Made by a program: the position numbers and the translations under genes. A DNA stretch of 64,000 nucleotides, from the NCBI GenBank assembly GCA_947623455.1, contig OX392542.1, positions 16,623,625 to 16,687,624 of the forward strand, given 5' to 3'. Source of the DNA: Mimachlamys varia. Its lineage: Eukaryota; Mollusca; Bivalvia; Pectinida; Pectinidae. The number at the start of each line of letters is the position of its first letter. Position 1 is the first letter of the stretch. The notes under the pieces are model-generated. The model was not told the origin of the DNA, made no database searches, and worked only from the letters and a program-made list of their open reading frames with translations. Shown one piece after another: positions 22,601 to 34,186 of the stretch.

Positions 22601-25600
22601 TACCCTGGACTCGTCCCTAAATGCAAGGTCTACCTGAGTGTGTCAACTGCCCCCTACCCTTGACCCGTCCCTAAATGCATGGTCTACTTGAGTGTGTCAA
22701 CTGCCCCCTACCCTTGACCCGTCCCCAAATGCACGGTCTACCTGAGTGTGGCAACTGCCCTCTACCCTTTGCTCGTCCCTAAATACACGGTCTACCTGGT
22801 TGTGTCCACTGCTTCCTTCCCTTGGCTCGTCCCTAAATACATGGTCTACCTGGTTGTGTCCACTGCCCCCTACCCTTGGCTCGTCCCTAAATGCACGGTC
22901 TACCTGATTGTGTCCACTGCTCCCTTCCCTTGGCTCGTCCCTAAATGCACGGTCTACCTGATTGTGTCCACTGCTCCCTTCCCTTGGCTCGTCCCTAAAT
23001 ACACGGTCTACCTGGTTGTGTCCACTGCCCCCTACCCTTTGCTCGTCCCTAAATACACGGTCTACCTGGTTGTGTCCACTGCCCCCTACCCTTTGCTCGT
23101 CCCTAAATACACGGTCTACCTGGTTGTGTCCACTGCCCCCTACCCTTTGCTCGTCCCTAAATACACGGTCTACCTGGTTGTGTCCACTGCCTCCTACCCT
23201 TGGCTCGTCCCTAAATGCACGGTCTACCTGGTTGTGTCCACTGCCCCCTACCCTTTGCTCGTCCCTAAATACACGGTCTACCTCGTTGTGTCCACTGCCC
23301 CCTACCCTTTGCTCGTCCCTAAATACACGGTCTACGTGGTTGTGTCCAATGCCCCCTACCCTTGACGCGTCCCTAAATGCACGGTCTATCTTATTGTGCC
23401 CACTGCCCCCTACACTTGGCTTGTCCCTAAATGCAAGGTCTACCTGATTGTGCCCTCTGCCCCCTACCCTTGGCTCGTCCCTAAATGCAAGGTCTACTTG
23501 AGTGTGTCCACTGCCCTTACCCGTGGTCCATCCCTAAATGCACGGTCTACTTGAGTGTGTACACTGCCCCCCACCCTTGACCCGTCCCTAAATGCATGGT
23601 CTACTTGAGTGTGTCAACTGCCCCCTACCCTTGACCCGTCCCTAAATGCACGGTCTACCTGAGTGTGTCAACTGCCCCCTACCCTTGACCCGTCCCTAAA
23701 TGCACGGTCTACCTGGGTGTGTCCACTGCCCCCTACCCTTGACCCGTCCCTAAATGCACGGTCTACCTGATTGTGTTCACTGCCCCCTACCATTGACCCG
23801 TCCCTAAATGCACGGTCTACCTGAGTGTGTCCACTGCTCCCTACCCTTGACCCGTCCCTAAATGCACGGTCTACCTGAGTGTGTCAACTGCCCCCTACCC
23901 TTCGCTCGACCCTAAATGCACGATATACCTGAGTGTGTACACTGCCCCCTACCCTTGACCCGTCCCTAAATGCACGGTCTACCTGAGTGTGTCAACTGCC
24001 CCCTACCCTTCGCTCGACCCTAAATGCACGGTATACTTGAGTGTGTCCACTGCTCCCTACCCTTGACCCGTCCCTAAATGCACGGTCTTTCTGGGTGTGT
24101 CCACTGCCCCCTACCCTTGACCCGTCCCTAAATGCACGGTCTGCCTGAGTGCGGCCACTGCCCCCTACCCTTGACCCGTCCCTAAATGCACGGTCTACTT
24201 GAGTGTGTCAACTGCCCCCTACCCTTGACCCGTCCCCAAATGCACGGTCTACCTGAGTGTGTCAACTGCCCCCTACCCTTTGCTCGACCCTAAATGCACG
24301 GTCTACTTGAGTGTGTACACTGCCCCCTACCCTGGACTCGTCCCTAAATGCACGGTCTACCTGAGTGTGTCAACTGCCCCCTACCCTTGATCCGTCCCTA
24401 AATGCACGGTCTACCTGAGTGTGTCAACTGACTCCTACCCTTGACCCGTCCCTAAATGCACGGTCTACTTGAGTGTGTCCACTGCCCCCTACCCTTGACC
24501 CGTCCCTAAATGCACGGTCTACCTGAGTGTGTCAACTGCCCCCTACCCTTCGCTCGACCCTAAATGCACGATCTACCTGAGTGTGTCAACTGCCCCCTAC
24601 TCTTCGCTCGACCCTAAATGCACGATCTACCTGAGTGTGTCAACTGCCCCCTACCCTTCGCTCGACCCTAAATGCACGATCTACCTGAGTGCGTCAACTG
24701 CCCCCTACCCTTGACCCGTCCCCAAATGCACGGTCTACCTGAGTGTGTCAACTGCCCCCTACCCTTTGCTCGACCGTAAATGCACGATCTACCTGAGTGT
24801 GTCAACTGCCCCCTACCCTTCGCTCGACCCTAAATGCACGGTCTACCTGAGTGTGTCAACTGCCCCCTACCCTTGACCCGACCCTAAATGCACGGTCTAC
24901 CTGAGTGTGTACACTGCCCTCTACCCTTGACCCGTCCCTAAATGCAAGGTCTACCTGAGTGTGTCCACTGTCCCCTACCCTTGGCTCGTCCCTTAATGCA
25001 CGGTCTACCTGGGTGTGTCAACTGCCCCCTACCCTTGGCTCGTCCCTAAATACACGGTCTACCTGAGTGTGTCCACTGCCCCCTACCCTTGACCCGTCCC
25101 TAAATGCACGGTCTACCTGGTTGTGTCCACTGTCCCCTACCCTTGGCTCGTCCCTAAATGCACGGTCTACCTGGGTGTGTCCACTGCCCCCTACCCTTGG
25201 CTCGTCCCTAAATACACGGTCTACCTGAGTGTGTCAACTGCCCCCTACCCTTGACCCGTCCCTAAATGCACGGTCTACCTGGGTGTGTCCACTGCCCCCT
25301 ACCCTTGACCCGTCCCTAAATGCACGGTCTACCTGATTGTGTTCACTGCCCCCTACCCTTTGCTCGTCCCTAAATGCACGGTCTACCTCAGTGTGTCAAC
25401 TGCCCCCTACCCATTGCTCGTCCCTAAATACACGGTCTACCTGGTTGTGTCCACTGCCCCCTACCCTTTGCTCGTCCCTAAATACACGGTCTACCTGGTT
25501 GTGTCCACTGCCCCCTACCCTTGACCCGTCCCTAAATGCACGGTCTACCTGGGTGTGTCCACTGCCCCCTACCCTTGACCCGTCCCTAAATGCACGATCT

Positions 25601-28600
25601 ACCTGATTGTGTTCACTGCTCCCTACCCTTTGCTCCTCCCTAAATGCACGGTCTACCTCAGTGTGTCAACTGCCCCCTACCCTTCGCTCGACCCTAAATG
25701 CACGATCTACCTGAGTGTGTCCACTGCCCCCTACCCTTGACCCGTCCCTAAATGCACGGTCTACCTGAGTGTGTCAACTGCCCCCTACCCTTCGCTCGAC
25801 CCTAAATGCACGATCTACCTGAGTGCGTCAACTGCCCCCTACCCTTGACCCGTCCCCAAATGCACGGTCTACCTGAGTGTGTCAACTGCCCCCTACCCTT
25901 TGCTCGACCGTAAATGCACGATCTACCTGAGTGTGTCAACTGCCCCCTACCCTTCGCTCGACCCTAAATGCACGGTCTACCTGAGTGTGTCAACTGCCCC
26001 CTACCCTTGACCCGACCCTAAATGCACGGTCTACCTGAGTGTGTACACTGCCCTCTACCCTTGACCCGTCCCTAAATGCAAGGTCTACCTGAGTGTGTCC
26101 ACTGTCCCCTACCCTTGGCTCGTCCCTTAATGCACGGTCTACCTGGGTGTGTCAACTGCCCCCTACCCTTGGCTCGTCCCTAAATACACGGTCTACCTGA
26201 GTGTGTCCACTGCCCCCTACCCTTGACCCGTCCCTAAATGCACGGTCTACCTGGTTGTGTCCACTGTCCCCTACCCTTGGCTCGTCCCTAAATGCACGGT
26301 CTACCTGGGTGTGTCCACTGCCCCCTACCCTTGGCTCGTCCCTAAATACACGGTCTACCTGAGTGTGTCAACTGCCCCCTACCCTTGACCCGTCCCTAAA
26401 TGCACGGTCTACCTGGGTGTGTCCACTGCCCCCTACCCTTGACCCGTCCCTAAATGCACGGTCTACCTGATTGTGTTCACTGCCCCCTACCCTTTGCTCG
26501 TCCCTAAATGCACGGTCTACCTCAGTGTGTCAACTGCCCCCTACCCATTGCTCGTCCCTAAATACACGGTCTACCTGGTTGTGTCCACTGCCCCCTACCC
26601 TTTGCTCGTCCCTAAATACACGGTCTACCTGGTTGTGTCCACTGCCCCCTACCCTTGACCCGTCCCTAAATGCACGGTCTACCTGGGTGTGTCCACTGCC
26701 CCCTACCCTTGACCCGTCCCTAAATGCACGATCTACCTGATTGTGTTCACTGCCCCCTACCCTTTGCTCCTCCCTAAATGCACGGTCTACCTCAGTGTGT
26801 CAACTGCCCCCTACCCTTTGCTCGTCCCTAAATACACGGTCTACCTAGTTGTGTCCACTGCCCCCTACCCTTGGCTCGTCCCTAAATGCAAGGTCTACCT
26901 GAGTGTGTCCACTGCCCTTACCCGTAGTCCGTCCCTTAATGCACGGTCTACTTGAGTGTGTACACTGCCCCCTACCCTGGACTCGTCCCTAAATGCACGG
27001 TCTACCTGAGTGTGTCACCTGCCCCCTACCCTTGACCCGTCCCTAAATGCATGGTCTACTTGAGTGTGTCAACTGCCCCCTCCCCTTGACCCGTCCCCAA
27101 ATGCACGGTCTACCTGAGTGTGGCAACTGCCCTCTACCCTTTGCTCGTCCCTAAATACACGGTCTACCTGGTTGTGTCCACTGCTTCCTTCCCTTGGCTC
27201 GTCCCTAAATACATGGTCTACCTGGTTGTGTCCACTGCCCCCTACCCTTGGCTCGTCCCTAAATGCACGGTCTACCTGATTGTGTCCACTGCTCCCTTCC
27301 CTTGGCTCGTCCCTAAATGCACGGTCTACCTGATTGTGTCCACTGCTCCCTTCCCTTGGCTCGTCCCTAAATACACGGTCTACCTGGTTGTGTCCACTGC
27401 CCCCTACCCTTTGCTCGTCCCTAAATACACGGTCTACCTGGTTGTGTCCACTGCCCCCTACCCTTGGCTCGTCCCTAAATACACGGTCTACCTGGTTGTG
27501 TCCACTGCCCCCTACCCTTTGCTCGTCCCTAAATACACGGTCTACCTGGTTGTGTCCACTGCCTCCTACCCTTGGCTCGTCCCTAAATGCACGGTCTACC
27601 TGGTTGTGTCCACTGCCCCCTACCCTTTGCTCGTCCCTAAATACACGGTCTACCTCGTTGTGTCCACTGCCCCCTACCCTTTGCTCGTCCCTAAATACAC
27701 GGTCTACGTGGTTGTGTCCAATGCCCCCTACCCTTGACGCGTCCCTAAATGCACGGTCTATCTTATTGTGCCCACTGCCCCCTACACTTGGCTTGTCCCT
27801 AAATGCAAGGTCTACCTGATTGTGCCCTCTGCCCCCTACCCTTGGCTCGTCCCTAAATGCAAGGTCTACTTGAGTGTGTCCACTGCCCTTACCCGTGGTC
27901 CATCCCTAAATGCACGGTCTACTTGAGTGTGTACACTGCCCCCCACCCTTGACCCGTCCCTAAATGCATGGTCTACTTGAGTGTGTCAACTGCCCCCTAC
28001 CCTTGACCCGTCCCTAAATGCACGGTCTACCTGAGTGTGTCAACTGCCCCCTACCCTTGACCCGTCCCTAAATGCACGGTCTACCTGGGTGTGTCCACTG
28101 CCCCCTACCCTTGACCCGTCCCTAAATGCACGGTCTACCTGAGTGTGTCCACTGCTCCCTACCCTTGACCCGTCCCTAAATGCACGGTCTACCTGAGTGT
28201 GTCAACTGCCCCCTACCCTTCGCTCGACCCTAAATGCACGATATACCTGAGTGTGTACACTGCCCCCTACCCTTGACCCGTCCCTAAATGCACGGTCTAC
28301 CTGAGTGTGTCAACTGCCCCCTACCCTTCGCTCGACCCTAAATGCACGGTATACTTGAGTGTGTCCACTGCTCCCTACCCTTGACCCGTCCCTAAATGCA
28401 CGGTCTTTCTGGGTGTGTCCACTGCCCCCTACCCTTGACCCGTCCCTAAATGCACGGTCTGCCTGAGTGCGGCCACTGCCCCCTACCCTTGACCCGTCCC
28501 TAAATGCACGGTCTACTTGAGTGTGTCAACTGCCCCCTACCCTTGACCCGTCCCCAAATGCACGGTCTACCTGAGTGTGTCAACTGCCCCCTACCCTTTG

Positions 28601-29545
28601 CTCGACCCTAAATGCACGGTCTACTTGAGTGTGTACACTGCCCCCTACCCTGGACTCGTCCCTAAATGCACGGTCTACCTGAGTGTGTCAACTGCCCCCT
28701 ACCCTTGATCCGTCCCTAAATGCACGGTCTACCTGAGTGTGTCAACTGACTCCTACCCTTGACCCGTCCCTAAATGCACGGTCTACTTGAGTGTGTCCAC
28801 TGCCCCCTACCCTTGACCCGTCCCTAAATGCACGGTCTACCTGAGTGTGTCAACTGCCCCCTACCCTTCGCTCGACCCTAAATGCACGATCTACCTGAGT
28901 GTGTCAACTGCCCCCTACTCTTCGCTCGACCCTAAATGCACGATCTACCTGAGTGTGTCAACTGCCCCCTACCCTTCGCTCGACCCTAAATGCACGATCT
29001 ACCTGAGTGTGTCCACTGCCCCCTACCCTTGACCCGTCCCTAAATGCACGGTCTACCTGAGTGTGTCAACTGCCCCCTACCCTTCGCTCGACCCTAAATG
29101 CACGATCTACCTGAGTGCGTCAACTGCCCCCTACCCTTGACCCGTCCCTAAATGCACGATCTACCTGAGTGAGTCAACTGCCCCCTACCCTTCGCTCGAC
29201 CCTAAATACACGATCTACCTGAGTGTGTCAACTGCCCCCTTCTCTTCGTTCGACCCTAAATGCACGATCTACTTGAGTGTGTACACTGCCCCCTACCCTT
29301 GACCCGTCCCTAAATGCACGGTCTGCCTGAGTGCGGCCACTGCCCCCTACCATTGGTTCGTCCCTAAATACAAGGTCTACCTTTGTGTGCTCATTGGCCC
29401 CTGACCTGGACCCGTCACTAATCGAATCCTCTCCATAAAAGGTCCAACTTGTTATGTCATCTGCTTCTCGTCCCTAAATGAATCCTATCCATCCAAGGTC
29501 AAGTTTGTTATGACCTCTGCCCCCTACCCTGGATCCGTCCCTCAA
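19626..29545 (+). repeat. 54-bp satellite array, about 180 units, with multi-kb duplications
   Basis: The unit core is gtccctaaatgcacggtcta, then cctgagtgtgtcaactg, then ccccctacccttg(a/g)c(c/t)c. Nearly every unit is 54 bp, so frames stay open across many units (up to 205 codons, for example 22748-23365 and 27120-27737). Variants with ccttgaccc put TGA in the main frame and break it often. A block at about 21540-24710 is repeated at about 25905-29030, offset 4372 bp, falling to 4318 after one lost unit. Part of it is present a third time (24770-25615, offset 1134 from the later copy). Edge units near 19930 and 29370 share an unusual variant (ctttgtgtgctcattggccc). Non-coding satellite is the best reading. 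Confidence 0.9.
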
Positions 29546-31510
29546 TATCTGTATAGGCATCTTTCAATTTCCGCAGTACTGTAAAATCATACATTTGCAT
29601 GGTACTGAGCTTTCTTAAAACAAATCAAAGTACTGAAATAAGTATTAGATTGTGTCAACATAGCGATTGTAACATGTGAATGTAACTATGGTAACTTCAG
29701 CTGTATGGGTCGATTTATCGAATCCCAAGAAGAATATATCATTTTTACATTATTAGTCCAGGCAATTAATTATTGCGTAAACGATACTCTTCATATATTC
29801 TTCAACGGCCCAATTAATTGAGGAGAAATATCAAGGATTTTAAAATTTAATGATTTAAGAACTATCAATATGTTCTACTTTAATTACATGTAGAAATAAT
29901 GAAGCTTGAAAGATTAACTTAACCGCCAGTTATCAATGTTGTGGCACTAAAAACACTTTTTCCTGGCGATATGAATTCTTGGATCAATAAGATACCTTCA
30001 TGTCAATATTTTGAACATTTTATTGGTGAACCTACAACCAAAAAAACAAGAAAAAGCTGCTGGACACAAACTCTTTGTTATGGAAATGACTTTCGGACAA
30101 TTAAAAAATATGTGAGACTTTTCAGTCGATGAGAATAACAAGTAAATGTACAACCCGTGCACTATTTGTTTTACGGAAAGATTGTGTAAAATGTATATAA
30201 AACTTGGAAAATCTTTCCGTTCGCAAAGCGCTTTCGTCAGCCGCCATTTTGTCCCACCTTAGTTACGCATGTGACGTAGTTTCCCCGCCGTCGCAAAACT
30301 GAAGGCACCTTATTAGCACCTCACGTCCGCTCTCTGTACCCCTAGAATAATTGGTTTCATGTGCCACCCCAAGACAGACAATCGTTTGTGTAACCAGTTT
30401 TCATAAGACAAACAGGACCACTTACGTTATTGTGTAAGCAAAACTCCCCTAATCCCTGTAGTTTTTGTCATGTAATGTCATCGATATAATGATGGCATGC
30501 TATATATTTATATATATACAATTATACCTACTTCTACATATACCAATTAATCGACCTATTTCATCGTGTTGAAGGTTGTGAGAAGATAAAGAAGAAAGCA
30601 GGCTTCGTATACCTCCATGTGCGTTTTAACGGTCATCTCTGATTGGTTAACAGTGCTACAATTTTGTAAAGCAGGTGTATTCTTAGAGAGATGGCTTCTA
30701 AACTAGAACTGTGTTCACTTGACAACCGGTGAATGCTTTCGCGACACGTCATGACGGCATGTCTAGCCGACGACCAAAATATCACCGACACTGTGTTGTA
30801 ACAATCAACTATGTTGTACATGTAGAAATTCATTTAATTTAAAATGACCTATTGTGCGGTAATAGCAAAATATGTAGATTTTATATTCAAAAGTTAGCTA
30901 AATATATTTTTCTTTACGTTAAATATGTGTGAGCAACCTTGGATAGGGGAGGTAATAGTTACAGTAACAGTCAAACGTGTACATCCTACGTCCACAGGGT
31001 GTGGCAAGGGAGATAACACTGAAGGGCTTACTTTAAGTCAAAACTTAATTTAATTTAAAACTTGAATAATTTCAAACGACATTTCATGTTCAGCAATTCA
31101 AAAGGAAAATAAAGTTAGTTGATTTTAAAATTAACGTGATATGTAGCATTGTTCGCGGTTTTTAATTAAACAGATGTTTTTTATTTGATATAAAGCAATA
31201 TACAATGTATATGCAAATGAGTTCACACCATGATTTTCGATATGCACATTTTCCTTATAAGAATTGTCTCAAAGGGTGGATGGTGGGTGAGACCAACATG
31301 GGAAATAGGGTACAACCATTCGTTTGGATTGAACGGCAGGGAACGTGAGGTCTCCCTCAGTCTTCCAACTTTAGATTAGGGGCTTTGAACACCCACCTGC
31401 TGGTTACGAACCGACCACCCAAGTGGGTCACTCACCAGACACTGGCCGGTGGTGCTTCCCCGGAAACTCCGGCTATTTTTTTTTAAATATATCTTTTACT
31501 GTTTGGAACA
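29546..31510. other. AT-rich stretch without recognised gene; one promoter-like patch
   Basis: No coding exon is recognised. Near 30175-30235 the 11-bp inverted pair acggaaagatt ... aatctttccgt surrounds a TATA-like tatataaaac. Just after it, gccgccattttg (30240) is a perfect YY1-type motif, followed by tgtgacgtag (half CRE) at about 30270. This could be a promoter on either strand, but no exon can be attached to it. At 31330-31460 a block with ggggctttgaacacccacct looks like a dispersed repeat, but I cannot define its ends. Confidence 0.3.
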
Positions 31511-31920
31511 AACTCCCGTTACCCCATCCTCTCTCCGTCAATCCAGCTTCTCCCCGTCACCTCAGCATCTCCCCTCCAACCCAAACAGTCCCCGTTATAC
31601 CTCCCTGACCCCGTAACCCAGGTATCTCCTCGTTAATCACTCCAGCTTCTCACCGTTTACCAAGCCTCTCCCCGTCATCCAAGCCTCTTCCCGTCACCTC
31701 AGCTTCTCCCCGTCCAGCCTTTCTCGTCATCACAACTTCTTCCTTTCACTCAGTCTCTCCCCGTCATTCCAGTCCCTTCCCATCACTCCAGCCTTTCCCC
31801 GTCAACACAGCTTCTCCCTTTCACTCAGTCTCTCCCCGTCACCCCAGCCTTTCCCCCGTCATCCAAGTTTCTCCCTGTCACTCCAGTCTCTCTTCGTCAC
31901 CGCAGCCTTTTTGTAGACCG
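31511..31920 (+). repeat. Degenerate C/T-rich minisatellite, units of about 20-25 bp
   Basis: Around 18 loose units of the type agcctctccccgtcacccc. Unit length and sequence vary, so the array is old or evolves by small slips. It is pyrimidine-rich on the plus strand, and the 61-residue frame over its start (31423-31608) is not a gene. Confidence 0.65.
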
Positions 31921-32145
31921 TATGCGACCTTAATTTCCCAGAAGACTTTCACGCATGGGGAAGCACCGGAAGTGCACAAATTGTTATCAGATTAAACTCC
32001 GGTGGCACTTTGTGCCGTTTGAGGATTAAAAAAAACCCACGTATGTTGGTGATTATACATATTTGACCTTTAGTATTTATGAGAATTTCTTAGTGAACAC
32101 TGACCTTGTAGTTTGGTATTACTTTGATTGCTTTCTGCATTACAG

Positions 32146-32301
32146 CACTACGTCGACATTGTGAAAGTGGTGTATTACAAGATCTGTACGATATCCACTA
32201 CAGTAACATTCGCGCCAAGCACAACGGCAGCGTCACGGATAGCGAGGCCAATGTCGACCTGAAGTTCACCCTCAAGACTCTGGAGTCCCAGTCAATCTCA
32301 G
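32146..32301 (+). CDS. Gene 1, cytosolic N-terminal exon of NIT/cyclase receptor
   Basis: A 156-nt exon between the acceptor gcattacag and the donor ctcag|gtatta, entering and leaving in phase 1. It encodes about 52 hydrophilic residues, including LRRHCESGVLQDLYDIHYSN and, near the end, FTLKTLESQSIS. Codon use is more G/C-rich at third positions than in the flanks, as in the gene's other exons, and unlike the surrounding AT-rich repeats. It joins in frame to 34038. Since the next exon begins with the first membrane segment, this part should lie in the cytosol. The true start of the gene is not established: this exon has no initiator of its own, and an upstream coding exon ending in phase 1 is needed. 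No domain is recognised in it. Confidence 0.6.
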
Positions 32302-32318
32302 GTATTAGTTGGTGTTAC

Positions 32319-32790
32319 CACAGGGACATGAGAATTTGTTACAGCTAGTTTTATACCGAAACTAGGGTGTTTAGAGTAATTTGACAATTTTGGAGGGTTT
32401 AGATCAATTTTCGATAAAAAATGCCCCCTCAATGGTCATAACGGCTAAATTGCGGAAAGCTTACGAGGGCGGAAATTCAACCCCACCTACCTTTCTTGCA
32501 TAAATGAAATCACATTTCTAGTTGAGGTACGAAAAAAACGCTTGGTACCGTTGCAAAGATGGATAATTTTGATTTTTAAAACCTCCTAAATGCACCTCAA
32601 ATGTATCCCCCTTCTGCAGAAATAACCTCGATTTCCTCCAAAAACACGCAAAATTTCCGTATCTCAAAGTTTTCGTCGGCTATCCTGCCACTTTTGCGTA
32701 GCAAATGAGTTTTGACGTCACCGCACGTGCTGTGGCATTTCGCTGACTGTCATTGGATGCCTATATTTAGAGGAAGACCGCCTGGTATTG
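32319..32790 (+). mobile_element. Half copy of the palindromic hAT-like element
   Basis: Starts with cacagggaca(t)gagaatt and follows the arm of the 14790-15664 element to its centre (tgtcattggatgccta, then ggaagaccgcc near 32785). It has the same inner landmarks (aaaatgccccctcaatggtc, cgcttggtaccgttg, cctccaaaaacacgcaaaat). The second arm is missing. It lies 17 bp after the donor of the gene 1 exon 32146-32301, so it is intronic. Confidence 0.75.
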
Positions 32791-32899
32791 GTGGTGTTAC
32801 AACGTCCTGGAGACTTGGTTTCATTTTAGCTTACGTCCAAACAGCAGCAAAGGTCGGTGTATACAATAAGGGTGTATATGCTGTGTGCGTATTCATTTT

Positions 32900-33235
32900 G
32901 GAGGCACGGTGGTCTAGTGGTAGGACATTGGCTTGTCATCGAAGGGTTGCGGGTTCGAGTCCCGGTCACGGCACTTGTGTTGAGCATGATACATGTACCT
33001 TACATCGCTTGTTCCAGTTTACTAAGCTTTAAATGAGTAGAAATTGTAGAACGCTACCTATGGGCGCCGAAATGGCAGGACCGGTTGTTTGCTCCCTATT
33101 GTGTTGAGAACGATATTGGCTGGCTGCTATGGCCCTATAACCACGGATAATACTTTGTGAACCGCTTTGAGACGGCCTTTTAGGTCGTGATAATGCGGTA
33201 CATAAGAACCTCGAATTATCATTATCATAATCAAT
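32900..33235 (+). mobile_element. tRNA-headed SINE (Asp-like head)
   Basis: The head at 32903-32975 has an A-box ggtctagtggtaggac, an Asp-like anticodon region (cttgtcatc) and a B-box gggttcgagtccc. The T stem pairs poorly and a 3' body follows. The body ends in gaaccgctttgagacggcc, then gcggtacataagaacc and an ATTATC-rich tail. It is therefore a SINE, not a tRNA gene. It lies in the intron between exons 32146 and 34038. Confidence 0.7.
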
Positions 33236-33239
33236 ATAT

Positions 33240-34037
33240 TTGTAAATCTTGCGATAGGGTTGAAATGATGCCGATTTAAATATGCTTTCTCGGCCAGGGG
33301 ACAGAACCGAAAGCTTTTCTCAAAAGGAAGAGCACGGAAAAATTAAATTTTGGAAAATAGCAAATAGAAAAGATAAGATCCCATTTAGTCACCTCTTACG
33401 ATCATGGAATGGTGGTACATGTAGCAGGTGCAATTTCCGGCCTTCCTGTAGGGCGGCAAAGGTCATCAACGTGCTTCTGTAGCTACTGAAGGATCCTAAT
33501 AACGAGGATGGACCGATCAGGGCAGCGGATATAAGGATATATTAGATATGGTCTGACTTTCCTCAATTCTCATTGGCTAAAATATGGTCATATAGAGGTC
33601 CATATTTTGTGATATCGACCTGATGTTTCATAATCATTGTGACGTTATAGTACCAATGCATGCAACTGTAAATTTTATTCCTTATCAAGACAGATATAAT
33701 TCAATTCAAGTCTTTTTCAAACAAGTTTCACATCTAATTTAAAAAATAAGGACCTTTGATTCGGCTAATATGGTCTTATACCGACCTGGTAGAATCTAAA
33801 ATATTTGATTTAATCAGGTTTGTATAACGATATATGGACCTCAGCAAAGGTCCATAATTGATATAAATCAACCGATATGGAAATCATATGCCAATAAGGG
33901 GAACACAATTATTATAAGTTATTACAAGATTAACTGATTAAATGTATACGAGTGTTACAGAATAGACCAATATTTCTTTTCAGTAGCTATGGTGACATCG
34001 AAGATACTGGGTTTTTTTTATTATTTTATTTTGCCAG
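33240..34037. other. Intronic stretch without recognised exon
   Basis: Intron of gene 1. Loosely related blocks around atatggtc, gaggtccatat and atatcgacctg recur between 33550 and 33890, partly reversed, but do not form a clear element. An alternative in-frame acceptor (cttttcag at 33983) precedes the preferred one at 34037. Confidence 0.35.
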
Positions 34038-34186
34038 GCGAGGACGCCGAATCAGAGAAGAGGTCGAAAATGAAACGCATGAGATGGAAACAGCTTGTTG
34101 TTTTTGCGTGCATATACAGTCTGTTATTGTATCCCTGTGTGTATCACATAGTATGTATGTACCAGCGACAACACACACTAGGACAG
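34038..34186 (+). CDS. Gene 1, first membrane segment exon
   Basis: A 149-nt exon between a T-rich acceptor (ttattttgccag) and the near-consensus donor gacag|gtaagaata. It enters in phase 1 and ends in phase 0. It encodes an acidic-basic stretch (GEDAESEKRSKMKRMRWK), then about 20 hydrophobic residues (QLVVFACIYSLLLYPCVYHI) and a short polar end (CMYQRQHTLGQ). Positive charges before the hydrophobic run suggest a signal anchor with the N-terminus inside and the sensor outside. An alternative acceptor at 33983 would add 18 hydrophobic residues in frame. The last 55 nt plus the first 33 intronic nt are the template of the following 88-bp satellite. Confidence 0.7.

Noticed and set aside
19577..29032. 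Long repetitive open frames (60-205 codons) as a repeat protein gene
   Set aside because: They follow from the 54-bp period; TGA or TAG interrupts all frames in common unit variants, starts are arbitrary and no splice or promoter signals accompany them.
30633..30833. Minus frame of 66 codons downstream of a YY1-type promoter patch
   Set aside because: No domain, no splice context and AT-rich codon use; the promoter patch itself is uncertain.
32903..32975. tRNA-Asp gene
   Set aside because: The A and B boxes are good, but the T stem pairs poorly and the sequence runs into a SINE body with a repeat tail. The same holds for the tRNA-like heads at 5657, 6326, 14735 and 63290.
33545..33890. Foldback element in the gene 1 intron
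   Set aside because: Related blocks around gaggtccatat occur in both directions, but arms are too short and irregular to define an element.
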